DNA of 64,000 nt from JALHSW01 sp963720675. GTDB lineage: Bacteria; Actinomycetota; Acidimicrobiia; IMCC26256; PALSA-555. Numbering within the stretch: position 1 is the first letter of the stretch; every line of letters starts with the position of its first letter. Shown one piece after another: positions 38,137 through 47,606 of this stretch. The position numbers and the translations under genes were made by a program. The notes under the pieces are model-generated. The model was not told where the DNA came from and ran no database searches. It saw only the letters and a list, made by a program, of their open reading frames with translations. Location of the stretch: the NCBI GenBank assembly GCA_963720675.1, contig CAVRGH010000010.1, forward strand, positions 620,001 to 684,000, read 5' to 3'.

Positions 38137-40566
38137 CTATGCCGTCACCGGAGATCCGGCGGGCCGGAGCAGGAAGCGCAACGCGGCGACGGCCACGACG
38201 TAGAGCGCCAAGGCGAGGACCAGTACGACCTGGAACCCGAACGTCATCGCCAGGATGGTGCTCAACACCGATCCGATCACCGACGCGAACCCGTTGACCG
38301 CCCAGCCCCACGCGACGTACTCCCGCGGATGCTCGCTCAGCCCGCTGACCGCTCCGAGCCCCAGGGGCATGAAGGCGCCCAGACAGATGCCGAGGGGCGC
38401 GACGACGACGAACGCGAAGGCGATCCGTAACGCGAGCGGGAGGCCGAGCAGGCTGTCCGTCATCTGGGGCAGCACGAAGAGATAGAAGAGCGTCAAGAAC
38501 CCGAGGATCGCCATCAGCACCTGGACCACGCGCCGACGATGATGCTCGTACCGACTGCTCAACAGCGCACCGACCCCGGTGAAGACGAGGAGCGAGCCGA
38601 GCGTCACCGTGAGCGAGTACGTCGGATACCCGAGGACCAGGGTGAGTCGCTGGATGAGCGTGATCTCGAAGAAGATGAAGCCGAGTCCGAGTGCCGAGAA
38701 GTACAGCGCCGCAGTCGGCTTGCGGCGCAGGTCGCTCCAGATCTTGCGGATCGCGACGAAGGGCAGCAGCAGGAAGATCGCGGCGAGGAGCGTCGCCACG
38801 ACCAGCAGCAGGATCAGCACGCGCTCGCCGACCTGGACCTCGCGGTCCGTGCGAGAGATCGGGTCCGAGAAGTCGCGCACGACCTGGCCGAACTTGGTGA
38901 AGTGCCAGAAGAAGGGCTGGTCGTCGGTGACGGGGCGGACGTCGTAGGGATATGCGTCGTACCAGGCATCGAGCTTGCGGTCCGACGTCCCGAGCAGCTC
39001 CGCGGGTGCGCTGCCGTCGCCCGGGTGCCCGGGCGCGTGCACGACCGTCGACCCCGACACGGCGTCCACCCCCTGCACCACACGGTCGACCTCCGCCTTG
39101 GTGAAGGGGGTGCGCTTGACCAAGATCGTCGACAACGTGTTGGCCAGTGTGTCCGGTGTCCGCACCACGATCATGTGCTGGGCCGGATCCTTGACCCCCA
39201 GGTCTTCGAGGGCCTGCCGGGCGGTCGACACGTAGCGCGTCGTGCGGTTGGGCCGGTTCGCGTAGTCGTACTCACCGAACTGTGCGGCGACGATGCCACC
39301 CGGGCTGAGGTGCTCGAGACTGTCCTGCACCGCCTCGGCCGTGTAGAGGTAGCTCTCCGAGAGGACGAAGGCACCGGCCGACGCGGCGTTCGACGCCGAG
39401 TAGCTGTCGGGTGCCGGGAACCAGATCAGGTTGTACGTTCCGTCACGACGCGCGAGGTACGACCGGCCCTCGTCCTTGACGTAGTTGACCTTCGGGTCCT
39501 GGGCGATGTGTCCCGCGTAGTCGGCGAACTCGTTGGAGAGCAGGTCGTAGGTGACCGGGTTCAGCTCCACCGCATCGATGTGCTTCGCGTCGAAGCGCAA
39601 GGACGCGAGGATCTCGTGGCCGCCGGCCGCGCCGATGATCAGCTCCTTGCCGGGTGGAGTGCCGAGCGCGGCGAAGGGGAACGAGCGTGGGTCCCGGTCG
39701 AACCGGCTCAGCGACTTCACCTTGCCGTTGTACGGATCGATCTCGGACCCCAACAGACCGTCGTGGAACAGCGCACGGACGCCGAAGAGGTCGACGACGT
39801 CGACTCGGAAGAGCGGGCTCCACGAGGAGAACCGCACATCGGTGTCGGCGATCTGGAGCTTCGTGGCTTCGAGTCGCTGCTCGGGCAGCACAGCCGGCTT
39901 CACGACCGCGACCGCGAACAGCGCGACGAGAAGAACCGCCACCGGCGCCAGTCGCGGGCGGACTCGGACCGAGATCCGTAGCCCCACGCAGGCGAGCAAC
40001 GCGCCGGCGAGGAAGATCGTCGCCGGCGGACCGATCCACCCGAGCAGCGAGACCACGAGTGCACACGCCAGCCCGGCGCCCAGCAGGTCCGCGAAGTAGA
40101 GCCGCCCGATTCGATCGGGTCGACGCGAGAACAACGTCGCGACGACGACACCAACGGCCACGAACGACAGGAAGAGCATCACGCAGATCAGGACCAGGCG
40201 CGCGACGTTCGAGAACGACGCCCCCGACCCGTAGTCCCAGATCGCGAAGGTGTCGAGCGAGGTGACCGCGACGACGAGGTAGCCGACACCCACCGATGCC
40301 GCCGCGAGCAACGAGCTCCACAGCAAGATCGTGTCGGTCGAGGCGTCCCGCACGCGCCGCGAGATCGCGACGATCACACCGCCGGTCCCGATGCCCAGCA
40401 ACGCGAGACCGATGACGAGGTAGGTGTAGTAGTAGAAGAGCTTGAACGAGATCACGCGCGTGTAGCTGATCTCCAGCAACAGCGCCGCGAAGCTGACGAG
40501 GAAGATCTCGACGTAGTACCCGCGCCGGTCCGACTCGGTACCTGACTGCGTTGCCTCGACCGCCAA
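38137..40566 (-). CDS. membrane-embedded spermidine synthase-like protein
   Basis: An 809-residue protein with three parts. The N-terminal about 220 residues carry 6-7 helices (LISYTRVISFKLFYYYTYLV-like start). A soluble Rossmann region from about 240 to 560 contains IIGAAGGHEILASL, DAVELNPVTYDLL and YLARRDGTYNLIWFPAPD, matching the aminopropyl/methyltransferase fold of SpeE-like proteins. The C-terminal part has about seven helices (FIFFEITLIQRLTLVLG). The soluble part may have lost polyamine specificity, so the substrate is unknown. TTG 40566 has AGGGGGA 5 bases upstream and fits best; an in-frame start at 40617 is possible. Confidence 0.82.
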   Translation of the reverse strand: MAVEATQSGTESDRRGYYVEIFLVSFAALLLEISYTRVISFKLFYYYTYLVIGLALLGIGTGGVIVAISRRVRDASTDTILLWSSLLAAASVGVGYLVVAVTSLDTFAIWDYGSGASFSNVARLVLICVMLFLSFVAVGVVVATLFSRRPDRIGRLYFADLLGAGLACALVVSLLGWIGPPATIFLAGALLACVGLRISVRVRPRLAPVAVLLVALFAVAVVKPAVLPEQRLEATKLQIADTDVRFSSWSPLFRVDVVDLFGVRALFHDGLLGSEIDPYNGKVKSLSRFDRDPRSFPFAALGTPPGKELIIGAAGGHEILASLRFDAKHIDAVELNPVTYDLLSNEFADYAGHIAQDPKVNYVKDEGRSYLARRDGTYNLIWFPAPDSYSASNAASAGAFVLSESYLYTAEAVQDSLEHLSPGGIVAAQFGEYDYANRPNRTTRYVSTARQALEDLGVKDPAQHMIVVRTPDTLANTLSTILVKRTPFTKAEVDRVVQGVDAVSGSTVVHAPGHPGDGSAPAELLGTSDRKLDAWYDAYPYDVRPVTDDQPFFWHFTKFGQVVRDFSDPISRTDREVQVGERVLILLLVVATLLAAIFLLLPFVAIRKIWSDLRRKPTAALYFSALGLGFIFFEITLIQRLTLVLGYPTYSLTVTLGSLLVFTGVGALLSSRYEHHRRRVVQVLMAILGFLTLFYLFVLPQMTDSLLGLPLALRIAFAFVVVAPLGICLGAFMPLGLGAVSGLSEHPREYVAWGWAVNGFASVIGSVLSTILAMTFGFQVVLVLALALYVVAVAALRFLLRPAGSPVTA

Positions 40567-40687
40567 GCATCCCCCTGCGTACAGGTCACCCGCCGCGTGG
40601 CGACCGGGGCCACCCACGCGTACGCCGTCCCGCTCCCCGACGGTACCGGCAGGGAGCGTGTCACACCGCGGAGGCGGATCGGGAACG

Positions 40688-41053
40688 TCAGCGCTCGGTC
40701 AGGGAAGTGCTCCGCCCCGTCTTCGCCCGCTCGGCGCGTTCGGCGGCCCGCTGCAACCGGACGAGCCGGTCGGTCCACATCCCGTCGATGAACTTCCCCA
40801 TGTCACGCAACCCGTCCGCCTCGGCCCGATAGAGGCGCCGGTTGCCCTCCGGTCGCATGCTCACCAACCCGGCCTCGCGGAGCAGCCGCAGATGTTGCGA
40901 CACCGCCGGTCGGCTGATCTGCGGAAACGCCGCCGCCAGCTCGCCGGCGGGACGCTCCTCGTCGCGAACGAGCTGCAACAGACCTCGGCGAGTCCCATCC
41001 GAGAGCGCGTGCGCGACCAGGTCGATCCGGTCTGGCGCGGCGCTCGCAGGCAT
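40688..41053 (-). CDS. ArsR-family transcriptional regulator
   Basis: A 121-residue winged-helix regulator: IDLVAHALSDGTRRGLLQLV, then GELAAAFPQISRPAVSQHLRLLREAGLVSMRPEGNRRLY, the recognition helix and wing. The usual metal-binding Cys (CxC in helix 3) is absent, so it belongs with the ArsR members that sense non-metal signals, often paired with small metabolic genes. Its ATG overlaps an 18-bp palindrome, which suits autorepression. The divergent MDMPI-like gene is a likely target. Confidence 0.93.
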   Translation of the reverse strand: MPASAAPDRIDLVAHALSDGTRRGLLQLVRDEERPAGELAAAFPQISRPAVSQHLRLLREAGLVSMRPEGNRRLYRAEADGLRDMGKFIDGMWTDRLVRLQRAAERAERAKTGRSTSLTER

Positions 41054-41070
41054 GTAAGTATTCTCTTACA
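41053..41070. promoter_or_regulatory. 18-bp palindromic operator at the ArsR start codon
   Basis: TGTAAG and CTTACA (perfect 6-bp arms) enclose TATTCT. The element touches the last base of the ArsR start codon and lies 46 bases before the divergent gene. The arms resemble ArsR-type operators with TAAG/CTTA cores. The minus-strand segment GAGAAT could be the -10 box, so a bound dimer would block both promoter and start. Confidence 0.7.
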
Positions 41071-41116
41071 GAGATCGGGGTGACGCAAGCCACCTCCAGG
41101 ACCCGAGGAGCCCTCC

Positions 41117-41671
41117 ATGGAACTGACCGACGCGCTGTCCCAGACGTTCGACCACACGACGGCGATCATCAGCGCGGTGCAGCCCGATCAGCTCGGCGCA
41201 CCCACGCCGTGCCGCGAGTGGGACGTGTCCGCCCTGCTCGCCCACACCATCGGCGTCGTCGCCAACATGGGCCGGGGCGCCAACGGCGAGGAGCTCGTCG
41301 CGGACGTGAACGCGACCTGCCTCGATGCCGACCTGGCGGCCCAGTTCCGCACCGAGGCCGACCGCGCCCTCGCGGGTTGGAAGCAACGGGGACTCGACGA
41401 GGACGTCGATGTCGGCGCCGGGCCCATGCCCGCGCAGGTGGCGCTCGGCATCAACCTGCTCGACACGGCCACGCACTCGTGGGACATCGCACGCGCCACC
41501 CGGCAGGACTCCGACTTGCCCGAGGACGTCGCGACGGCCGCGCTCGCCCTCTGCCGAGGCATCGTCACCGACGACGTCCGCTCGTTCGCCGGCTTCGACG
41601 CCGAGGTCCCCGTCGCCGACGATGCCAGCGCGACCGACCAGCTGGCCGCGTTCCTCGGTCGGCAGCCCTGA
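41117..41671 (+). CDS. MDMPI/TIGR03086-type metal-binding protein
   Basis: A 184-residue protein of the mycothiol-transferase-like group. CREWDVSALLAHTIGVVANM supplies the first His, and TATHSWDIARATRQ the later His-x-x-Asp. Most of the length is a DinB bundle. GAGGAGCCC precedes ATG 41117. Divergent from the ArsR regulator, whose operator lies in the shared 63-bp spacer, so it is probably repressed by it. Its reaction is unknown; thiol conjugation or isomerisation is likely. Confidence 0.88.
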   Translation: MELTDALSQTFDHTTAIISAVQPDQLGAPTPCREWDVSALLAHTIGVVANMGRGANGEELVADVNATCLDADLAAQFRTEADRALAGWKQRGLDEDVDVGAGPMPAQVALGINLLDTATHSWDIARATRQDSDLPEDVATAALALCRGIVTDDVRSFAGFDAEVPVADDASATDQLAAFLGRQP

Positions 41672-41695
41672 CCCTGAGCCACTGCCGTCAACCGA

Positions 41696-42130
41696 CTACG
41701 CGTGCCGGTCGAGCGAGAACTCCAACACCTGGGTGAGCCGCACGTTGTTGCCCGACGGGTCGCGGAACGACGTGTCGATGCCGTACGGCTGCGGCGTCGG
41801 CGGGTCGTTGAAGACGACACCCCGTGCGGTGAGCTCGTCGTAGGCCGCCTGGCAGTCGTCGGTCTCGAGGAAGAGCGTGCCGCCGACGCCCTTGGCGACG
41901 AGGTCGGCGAGCTGCCCGCTGCTCTCGTCGTCGAGCATCGGCGATTGCGGTACGGGCATGATCACGAGTCCGACATCGTCCTGACCGACCGGGCCGACGA
42001 CGAGCCACCGGAAGGCCCAGCCCTCGATGGTCACGTCGGAGCGCACCTCCCAGCCGAGGACCCGCGTGTAGAAGTCGAGTGCCTCGTCCTGGTCGTGCAC
42101 CCAGAACTGCGCGTTGGCGATCTTGATCAT
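41696..42130 (-). CDS. VOC/glyoxalase-like protein
   Basis: A 144-residue two-module VOC protein: IANAQFWVHDQDEALDFYTRVLGWEV in module 1 and LFLETDDCQAAYDELTARGV with YGIDTSFRDPSGNNVRL in module 2. The expected metal ligands are partly visible (His in WVHD, the Glu of the second module is replaced or shifted), so enzyme activity is unclear. It may bind a small ligand. It converges with the MDMPI-like gene. Confidence 0.87.
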   Translation of the reverse strand: MIKIANAQFWVHDQDEALDFYTRVLGWEVRSDVTIEGWAFRWLVVGPVGQDDVGLVIMPVPQSPMLDDESSGQLADLVAKGVGGTLFLETDDCQAAYDELTARGVVFNDPPTPQPYGIDTSFRDPSGNNVRLTQVLEFSLDRHA

Positions 42131-42203
42131 CTGAGAGTCCCCTGTCGGTTGCCGGTGGCTCGAACGCCAGGCCGCGGTCGATGCCGGGCTCGTGCTGAGG
42201 ACC

Positions 42204-42632
42204 CTACGGGCGCGGGGTGATCTCGGCTTCTCGAAACGTGCGGTTCTGCGGACGGCCGTACGCCCGAGCGACGCAGTCGGGGATGCGGATGTGGCGGCGC
42301 GCCGGCGGGAAGCTCTCCCGGTACTCCAGCGGCGACCTCCCGTACACCCGCCGAAAGCTCGTGGTGAACGAGCCGAGGCTCGTCAGCCCGACGGCGAAGC
42401 AGATGTCGGTCGCGGTGCGGTCGGTGTTGCGCAGCAGCGATGCGGCGCGCTCGAGCCGGCGGGTCAGGAGGTACTGGTGCGGCGCTTCACCGAACGCGCG
42501 GCGGAACTCCCGGCTGAAGTGGGCGGGTGAGAGACCGGCTTCACGGGCCAGGTCGGCGACCGTCAGTGGTTCGGAGTACCGCCCGTCGGCGAGGTCCTTG
42601 GCGCGGAGCAGGTGGCGGGCCGGAGGGACCAT
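42204..42632 (-). CDS. AraC-family DNA-binding protein
   Basis: A 142-residue protein almost wholly made of the AraC double helix-turn-helix: YSEPLTVADLAREAGLSPAHFSREFRRAFGEAPHQYLLTRRL, then TDICFAVGLTSLGSFTTSFRRVYGRSPLEYR (the conserved second-HTH signature). No ligand domain is present, so it may act with a partner or as a short constitutive activator. The VOC gene is the next downstream gene (73-bp gap); the two may be functionally linked. Confidence 0.9.
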   Translation of the reverse strand: MVPPARHLLRAKDLADGRYSEPLTVADLAREAGLSPAHFSREFRRAFGEAPHQYLLTRRLERAASLLRNTDRTATDICFAVGLTSLGSFTTSFRRVYGRSPLEYRESFPPARRHIRIPDCVARAYGRPQNRTFREAEITPRP

Positions 42633-42666
42633 GGCTCGCAGTCTCGCGGATCGACGACCCGCGCAC

Positions 42667-43293
42667 TCAGAACCCTTCGGCTTCGAGTGTGCGCTTCCCT
42701 TCGGCCGCCAGGCCTGGGTCCATCTGGCCGATCCGCGACAACGTGTCGACCTGCTGGTCGAACTCCTTGCGCGACATGTTCCCCTGGCGAACCGCCTCGA
42801 GCCATACGGGAATCCCCGCCGCCGAGTTCGCCCAGGTCTGGTCCTTCATCCCCGGGACGGCCTCGGTGTAGTTCGTTGCCTCGGTGAAGCTCGCGTCGGA
42901 TGCCGCCTTCCGGACCGCGGCCTTCCCGTTCGGCGAGCCGAGGAAGGTCTTCCAGTCGATCTCGAAGTCGTCCTGGTCGTCGCTCCGGACCACGACCGGG
43001 AGGTCGAGACCGACGGGCAGCTCGTACCCCTGACGCCCGGTCGCCTTGGCCGGGACCTTGACCCGCCTGGTGACCTCGAACGGCGCGCGATCGGGAAGCC
43101 GGACCTCCAGCGTCAGGTCATGCGGGATCGTGCCGAGGTTGAGCTCGTTGAAGGCGTTCTCCCGCACTTCGACGTTGCGTCCACTGCGGTGCTCGTCGTT
43201 GTCGATCATGGACGAGCCGGTCACCGTTGCGACGCCGATTCGTGTCTCGGTGCCGCGGGTGGTTCCGCGACGGGAGCGACCGAACATGCCCAT
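42667..43293 (-). CDS. hypothetical protein
   Basis: A 208-residue protein with a basic N-terminus (MGMFGRSRRGTTRGTETRIG) and a beta-rich first half (HDLTLEVRLPDRAPFEVTRRVKVPAKATGRQGYEL). The second half is helical and ends MSRKEFDQQVDTLSRIGQMD, a pattern like short C-terminal tail domains. No signal peptide or membrane helix is seen. AAGGATCC precedes ATG 43293. I do not recognise the family. Confidence 0.75.
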   Translation of the reverse strand: MGMFGRSRRGTTRGTETRIGVATVTGSSMIDNDEHRSGRNVEVRENAFNELNLGTIPHDLTLEVRLPDRAPFEVTRRVKVPAKATGRQGYELPVGLDLPVVVRSDDQDDFEIDWKTFLGSPNGKAAVRKAASDASFTEATNYTEAVPGMKDQTWANSAAGIPVWLEAVRQGNMSRKEFDQQVDTLSRIGQMDPGLAAEGKRTLEAEGF

Positions 43294-43332
43294 GGTGGAT
43301 CCTTTCCTTCGGTGCCGGTCAGTATCGCCGCT

Positions 43333-46300
43333 TCAGCCAGCCGGCGACGTCGAAAGCGATGCGAGGAGGGCCTCGGCGCGGGTGACGAGTCCACCGCACC
43401 CGGCGGTTCGGGCCATCGCGAGCGCGCGCTCGGTCAGCTCCCGGGCGCGCTGGGCGTCGTCGGGTGCAGCCCGTTCGACGCAGAGGTCGGCGTGGTCGAG
43501 CAACGTCCGCGCGGCCCAGTAGGACTCCCCGAAGCGAGCGTTGATCTCGTAGCCCTTGACGAAGTGGGCTTCCGCGTCGTCGTAGCGGCCGAGCGCGGTG
43601 GCGAGCGCGCCGAGCAACCGCGCGTTCGCCCCGTCGATGGGAGCGGCTGAAGGTGCCGCGACGAGGTCGTCATATGGAGCGAGCAGCTCGTAGAGGATCG
43701 CGGCCCCCGCGGTGTGACGGAGGGCGACGGCGACGTCGGTGTAGTTCATGAGAGTGGGCATGAACATCAAGTCGTCGGGCACGTCGCGGAAGTCCACGGC
43801 GGCGCTGGCCTCGAACGCTCGACGCGCGAGCTCCGGTGCACCGCAGGCGACATGCATGGAGCTCACCGCCGAGGCGAGCACATTGATCGCGGGATTCTCA
43901 GCGGCGGCAGCCACGAACATGTCCTGGATCTCGGCGAGGCGACCCTGGTGCCGCCGAATCTGGTAGAGCACCGCGCCGAAGGCACCCAGGGCTTCGGGTT
44001 GGCCCGTCTCGAGCGCGAGCGCCAACGCCTCGTCGTTCAGCGCCTCGGCCTCGTCGGGCTGGCCCTCGTCGAGGTGCCGGCCGATCCGGGCGATCATGCT
44101 CGACCAGCGCATGTGAGGCAGAGGGTGGAGCGCCGACAGCGCCTCGAGCTCGTCGAGGGCGAGCCGAGATCCGGCGGCGTCGCCGGCACCCGCCAACAGA
44201 GACACCAGGGTGTGCCGCGCCATGTACTCGAGTAACGAGTCCCCACGCTGGTCGGCAAGCGCGACCGCCTCCCGTGCGAGCGCGAGGTCGGCGGCCCAGG
44301 TACTCGCCCGAGGGAGGCCCGTGGCGGTGATCATGGTGGTGAGCAGCGTGTCCGGGTCGTCGAGTCGGCGGGCGATTGCCACGGCATCGTTCGCGAGCTC
44401 CGGATGTACCCGGCCATCGGCGTCGGCGTGCGCGCCGAGGGCAGCCAGGAGGAGCGCTCGTTCGCGTGAGTCGGCCGGGCCGACGGCGTCGAGCGCCCGT
44501 TCGAGCGCTGCGATCACCTCGTGGTCGACGGCCAAGGTGATCGAGCTCGTGCGCGTGGTCGCGAGCGCGGCGGCGGCCATCCGGGCGGGATCATCCAGCT
44601 GCTCGGCGAGCGCGAACGCCGCGAGCAAGGTCTCGCGATGCTCAGGAATACCGGCATGTCGTTGCGCGCCACCGAGGCCGATGAGGAGCTCGCAGCGGCT
44701 TACATGATCGTCCGGGGCGAGGCGCTCCTGGAGCTCGAGCGCTTGGGAGTACCAGCGGATGGCGTCGTCCGGCGCGAGGACGGTCATGGCCGCTTCGCCG
44801 GCGAGGCGCGCGTAGTCGAGCGCCTTGGCGACATCCGTCGGGCGGGTCGCGGCGAGCCAGTGGTGCGCGAGCTCGGCGACCGGCGGCGCGTGGCTGCCGC
44901 TACGGGCTTCAAGCACCTCGCCGACCCGCTGGTGCAGCCGCTGGCGGCGCAGCGCACTGAGATCCTGGTACAGCGTGTGTTGGATCAGTGCGTGCTCGAA
45001 CCGGAACACTCCGAGCGCGCCACCCTGTTCCGTGACGAGCGCTGCCGTCGATGCCACCTCGAGGGCATCGATCACCGAGTCGACGTCGACGTCGGCCAGC
45101 TGCGCGAGCACCTCGACGTCGAACTCGCGTCCGATCACCGACGCGAACGTCAAGAGCTTGACCATCTCTTCACCCAGGCGGTCGATGCGCCGCGTGATGA
45201 CGTCGCGCACGCTGCCCGGGAGCCCGACCTCGTCCAGATCGATCGTCAGCTCGTACTGCCCCGACGTGTCGAAGGCGATCGCGCCGGTCTCGTAGAGGTG
45301 GCGGAGCAGCTCGCCCGTGAAGAACGGATTGCCGTCTGCCTCGCGATACAAGGCGTGCGCCGAGCGCGACGCCGTCGGGCGGCAGCTCGTAGCCGGCTGC
45401 GGTCTGCATCAGCTCGAGGACCTCGCGGTCGTCGAGCCCCCGCAAGGCCAACCGCGTGACAGCGGGTTCGCGGTGCAGATCGGCGAGCAGCTGTGAGAGC
45501 GGATGATCGCGCGACAGGTCACTGTCTCGGTAGGTGCCGATGACGAGCAGCGGCGACGTGCCTCGCACCAAGGCGTGGCGCAGCACCTGGAGGCTGGCCG
45601 CATCCGCCCACTGGAGATCGTCGAGCACGACCACCATCAGCGCCTCGTCCGTCGACTCGAGGATTCGCACCATCGCCTCGAGCAACAAGAACTGCTCGCC
45701 CTCGCCGCTTCCCTCGGGCACCGTGGCACCCGTGCGGGCGCCGAGCTGCGGCACGACACGAACCAAGGTGTTGCCGGAACTCTGCAGGTGTTGCTCGAGC
45801 AGCTCGACCGGCGCGTGGTCGACCAGATGCGAGATCGCTTCGATCCACGGCTGGTACGCGGCCGTGACCCCCTCGGCACAATGACCGAAGAGCACCGTCG
45901 CACCGTCCGCGTGCAGCGAGCGGGCCGCCTGCCCCGCGAGCGTCGTCTTTCCGATTCCCGGTTCGCCGGCGAGGAGCACCACCTCGACGTGCTGCTGGGC
46001 AACCGCTCGCTTCGCCGCTGCGTCGAGTGATTCGAGCTCGTCGCTCCGTCCGAAGAACCCGAAGAGTCCCTCGCTCGCCGCGCCGACCAGCCGGGCCGGC
46101 AACCGCACCGAACCCTCGACGACCGCCGGCTCCCACCGCACCTCGACGGTCGGCACCGGATCCGGTAACCCCTTCAGCTCGAGGTCACCGACCGGAACGA
46201 AGGCCTGCGGCGCGTGGCGACCGACCATCGCCTGGACGATCTGTGTGGCGAGGATCTGGCCGCCCTGCGCCGCGGCGCACAACCGCGCCGCCTCCACCAC

Positions 46301-46705
46301 AGAGTCGCCGTAGTAGTCGCCGTCGTCTTCGGTCGCTTCCCCCATCGAGATCCCGATCCGCACCGCCAACGGCTCGGCGGCCCGGAGGTTGTGACGCTCG
46401 ATGCCCTGCTGGATCGCCACCGCACACGACAAGGCACGGCTCGGGCCGGTGAACATCAACATGAGTCCGTCGCCGGTGCTCTTGACCTCGATCCCCCCGG
46501 CACCACTCGCCGCACCGCGAAGGATCCCGAAGTGCGCCTGCCGCAGCTCTTCGGCCGCGTCCGGACCCAGCCGAGAAGCGATCGCGGTCGAGTCCACCAG
46601 ATCGGTGAAGACGAACGTCCCCGTTACCTGGAGTGTCACGACCCCCGCCCCGCCCTGCTCCGTGGTCGTCAACGACGCCGACGAGACTGTAGGCGCACCG
46701 GCCAT
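43333..46705 (-). CDS. class III cyclase-like / AAA ATPase / helical-repeat regulator, frameshifted
   Basis: Removing one base near 45360 joins the halves (VALAHALYREADGNPFF) and gives 1123 residues. Residues about 20-190 are a class III nucleotide cyclase domain (FVFTDLVDSTAIASRLG, STGDGLMLMF, IGISMGEATEDDGDYYGDSV). The ATPase part has LAGEPGIGKTTL and VVVLDDLQWAD. A long Ala/Leu/Glu-rich helical-repeat region follows, as in LuxR/MalT-type regulators, but no helix-turn-helix is found at the end. Such proteins probably sense a signal by the repeats; whether cAMP is made is uncertain. The start ATG at 46705 is provisional since the frame is open beyond it. Confidence 0.88.
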
Positions 46706-46772
46706 GCCGCACCGCCCGCCTCGCCCATCCCCCGACAAGCGGCCCGAGCTCACTGAGACTGCGAAGACTTGG

Positions 46773-46845
46773 AGCGGACGACGGGATTCGAACCCGCGAC
46801 CCTCACCTTGGCAAGGTGATGCTCTACCAACTGAGCCACGTCCGC
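46773..46845 (-). tRNA. tRNA-Gly (GCC anticodon)
   Basis: A 73-nt cloverleaf on the minus strand: acceptor GCGGACG/CGTCCGC, D-arm with TGGCTCAGTTGGTAGAGCA, anticodon stem TCACC/GGTGA around TTGCCAA (anticodon GCC), T-arm GGGTTCGAATCCC, discriminator T. Unlike the two tRNA-Val genes, the bases after the discriminator read CCA. Confidence 0.97.
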
Positions 46846-47093
46846 GTGAACCAGCGAGATTAGTCGGCCCGATCTGGCCTGCCACGACCGCGCGGATTGC
46901 CCCTCAAGGGCCGCCCGGTCCCGTCGATAGCAGGAGTAGGCGCCGCTTCCGGGCGGGGCCGACCGTACGGCGGGCACCTTCTGGATGCCGCATCGCCTCG
47001 CCTCCCTCGGGAGGCACCGGTTCGCTCGTAAGAGTGGGCCACATCGGCGGTGCGGCTCCCAGAGGGCGTCGCAGGGGCTGGGAAGGGCACCGC

Positions 47094-47603
47094 ATGAGCG
47101 CAACACAGATCTCGCGTCGGGACTTCTTCATGAAGTCCGGCACGGCCGCTGCCGCCACCGCAGCTGCGGTCACGCTCGCCGCGAACCCCGCATTCGCCCA
47201 GGACAAGACCTCGACGCTCCCCACGTATGCGCTCGAGCCCAACGGTGGTGCGTGCAACGCATGCCGCCTGCACGCGAAGAACAAGGTGTTCGGCACCAAG
47301 GATGCGGCCAACACGTTCCGCGCGCACAAGGGCTGCCGCTGCACGGTGACCGAAGGGCAGCAGCTGTCGCCCGAGGTCTACGCGGCGGTGTTCCCCGAGA
47401 AGAACGGCGCGGCCGACCGTCGCGATCCCCGCACTGCGGAGCTCCTCGACAAGGGCACGATCGACGGCACTTCGGTGCCGGTGGTCGCGTACACCGCGCC
47501 GGTCCTGCTGCTCGCAGCCGGTGGCGGCATCTGGTGGTTCATGAAGCACCGTGACCGGCAGGTCGAGCCGGCCACCGTCGTCGACAAGGGCGACTGGAAG
47601 TAG
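47094..47603 (+). CDS. Tat-exported Cys/His-rich small protein with C-terminal membrane anchor
   Basis: A 169-residue protein. Its N-terminus SRRDFFMKSGTAAAATA is a twin-arginine signal ending near ANPAFAQ. The mature part carries CNACRLHAKNK and RAHKGCRCTV, so four Cys and two His lie in a compact block that could bind a metal or iron-sulfur cluster, or a heme (no CxxCH is present). A C-terminal helix (VVAYTAPVLLLAAGGGIWWF) followed by KHRDR would anchor it with the bulk outside. I do not recognise a named family. It converges on the LLM oxidoreductase gene. The 248-bp region upstream shows no other gene. Confidence 0.75.
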   Translation: MSATQISRRDFFMKSGTAAAATAAAVTLAANPAFAQDKTSTLPTYALEPNGGACNACRLHAKNKVFGTKDAANTFRAHKGCRCTVTEGQQLSPEVYAAVFPEKNGAADRRDPRTAELLDKGTIDGTSVPVVAYTAPVLLLAAGGGIWWFMKHRDRQVEPATVVDKGDWK

Positions 47604-47606
47604 GCG

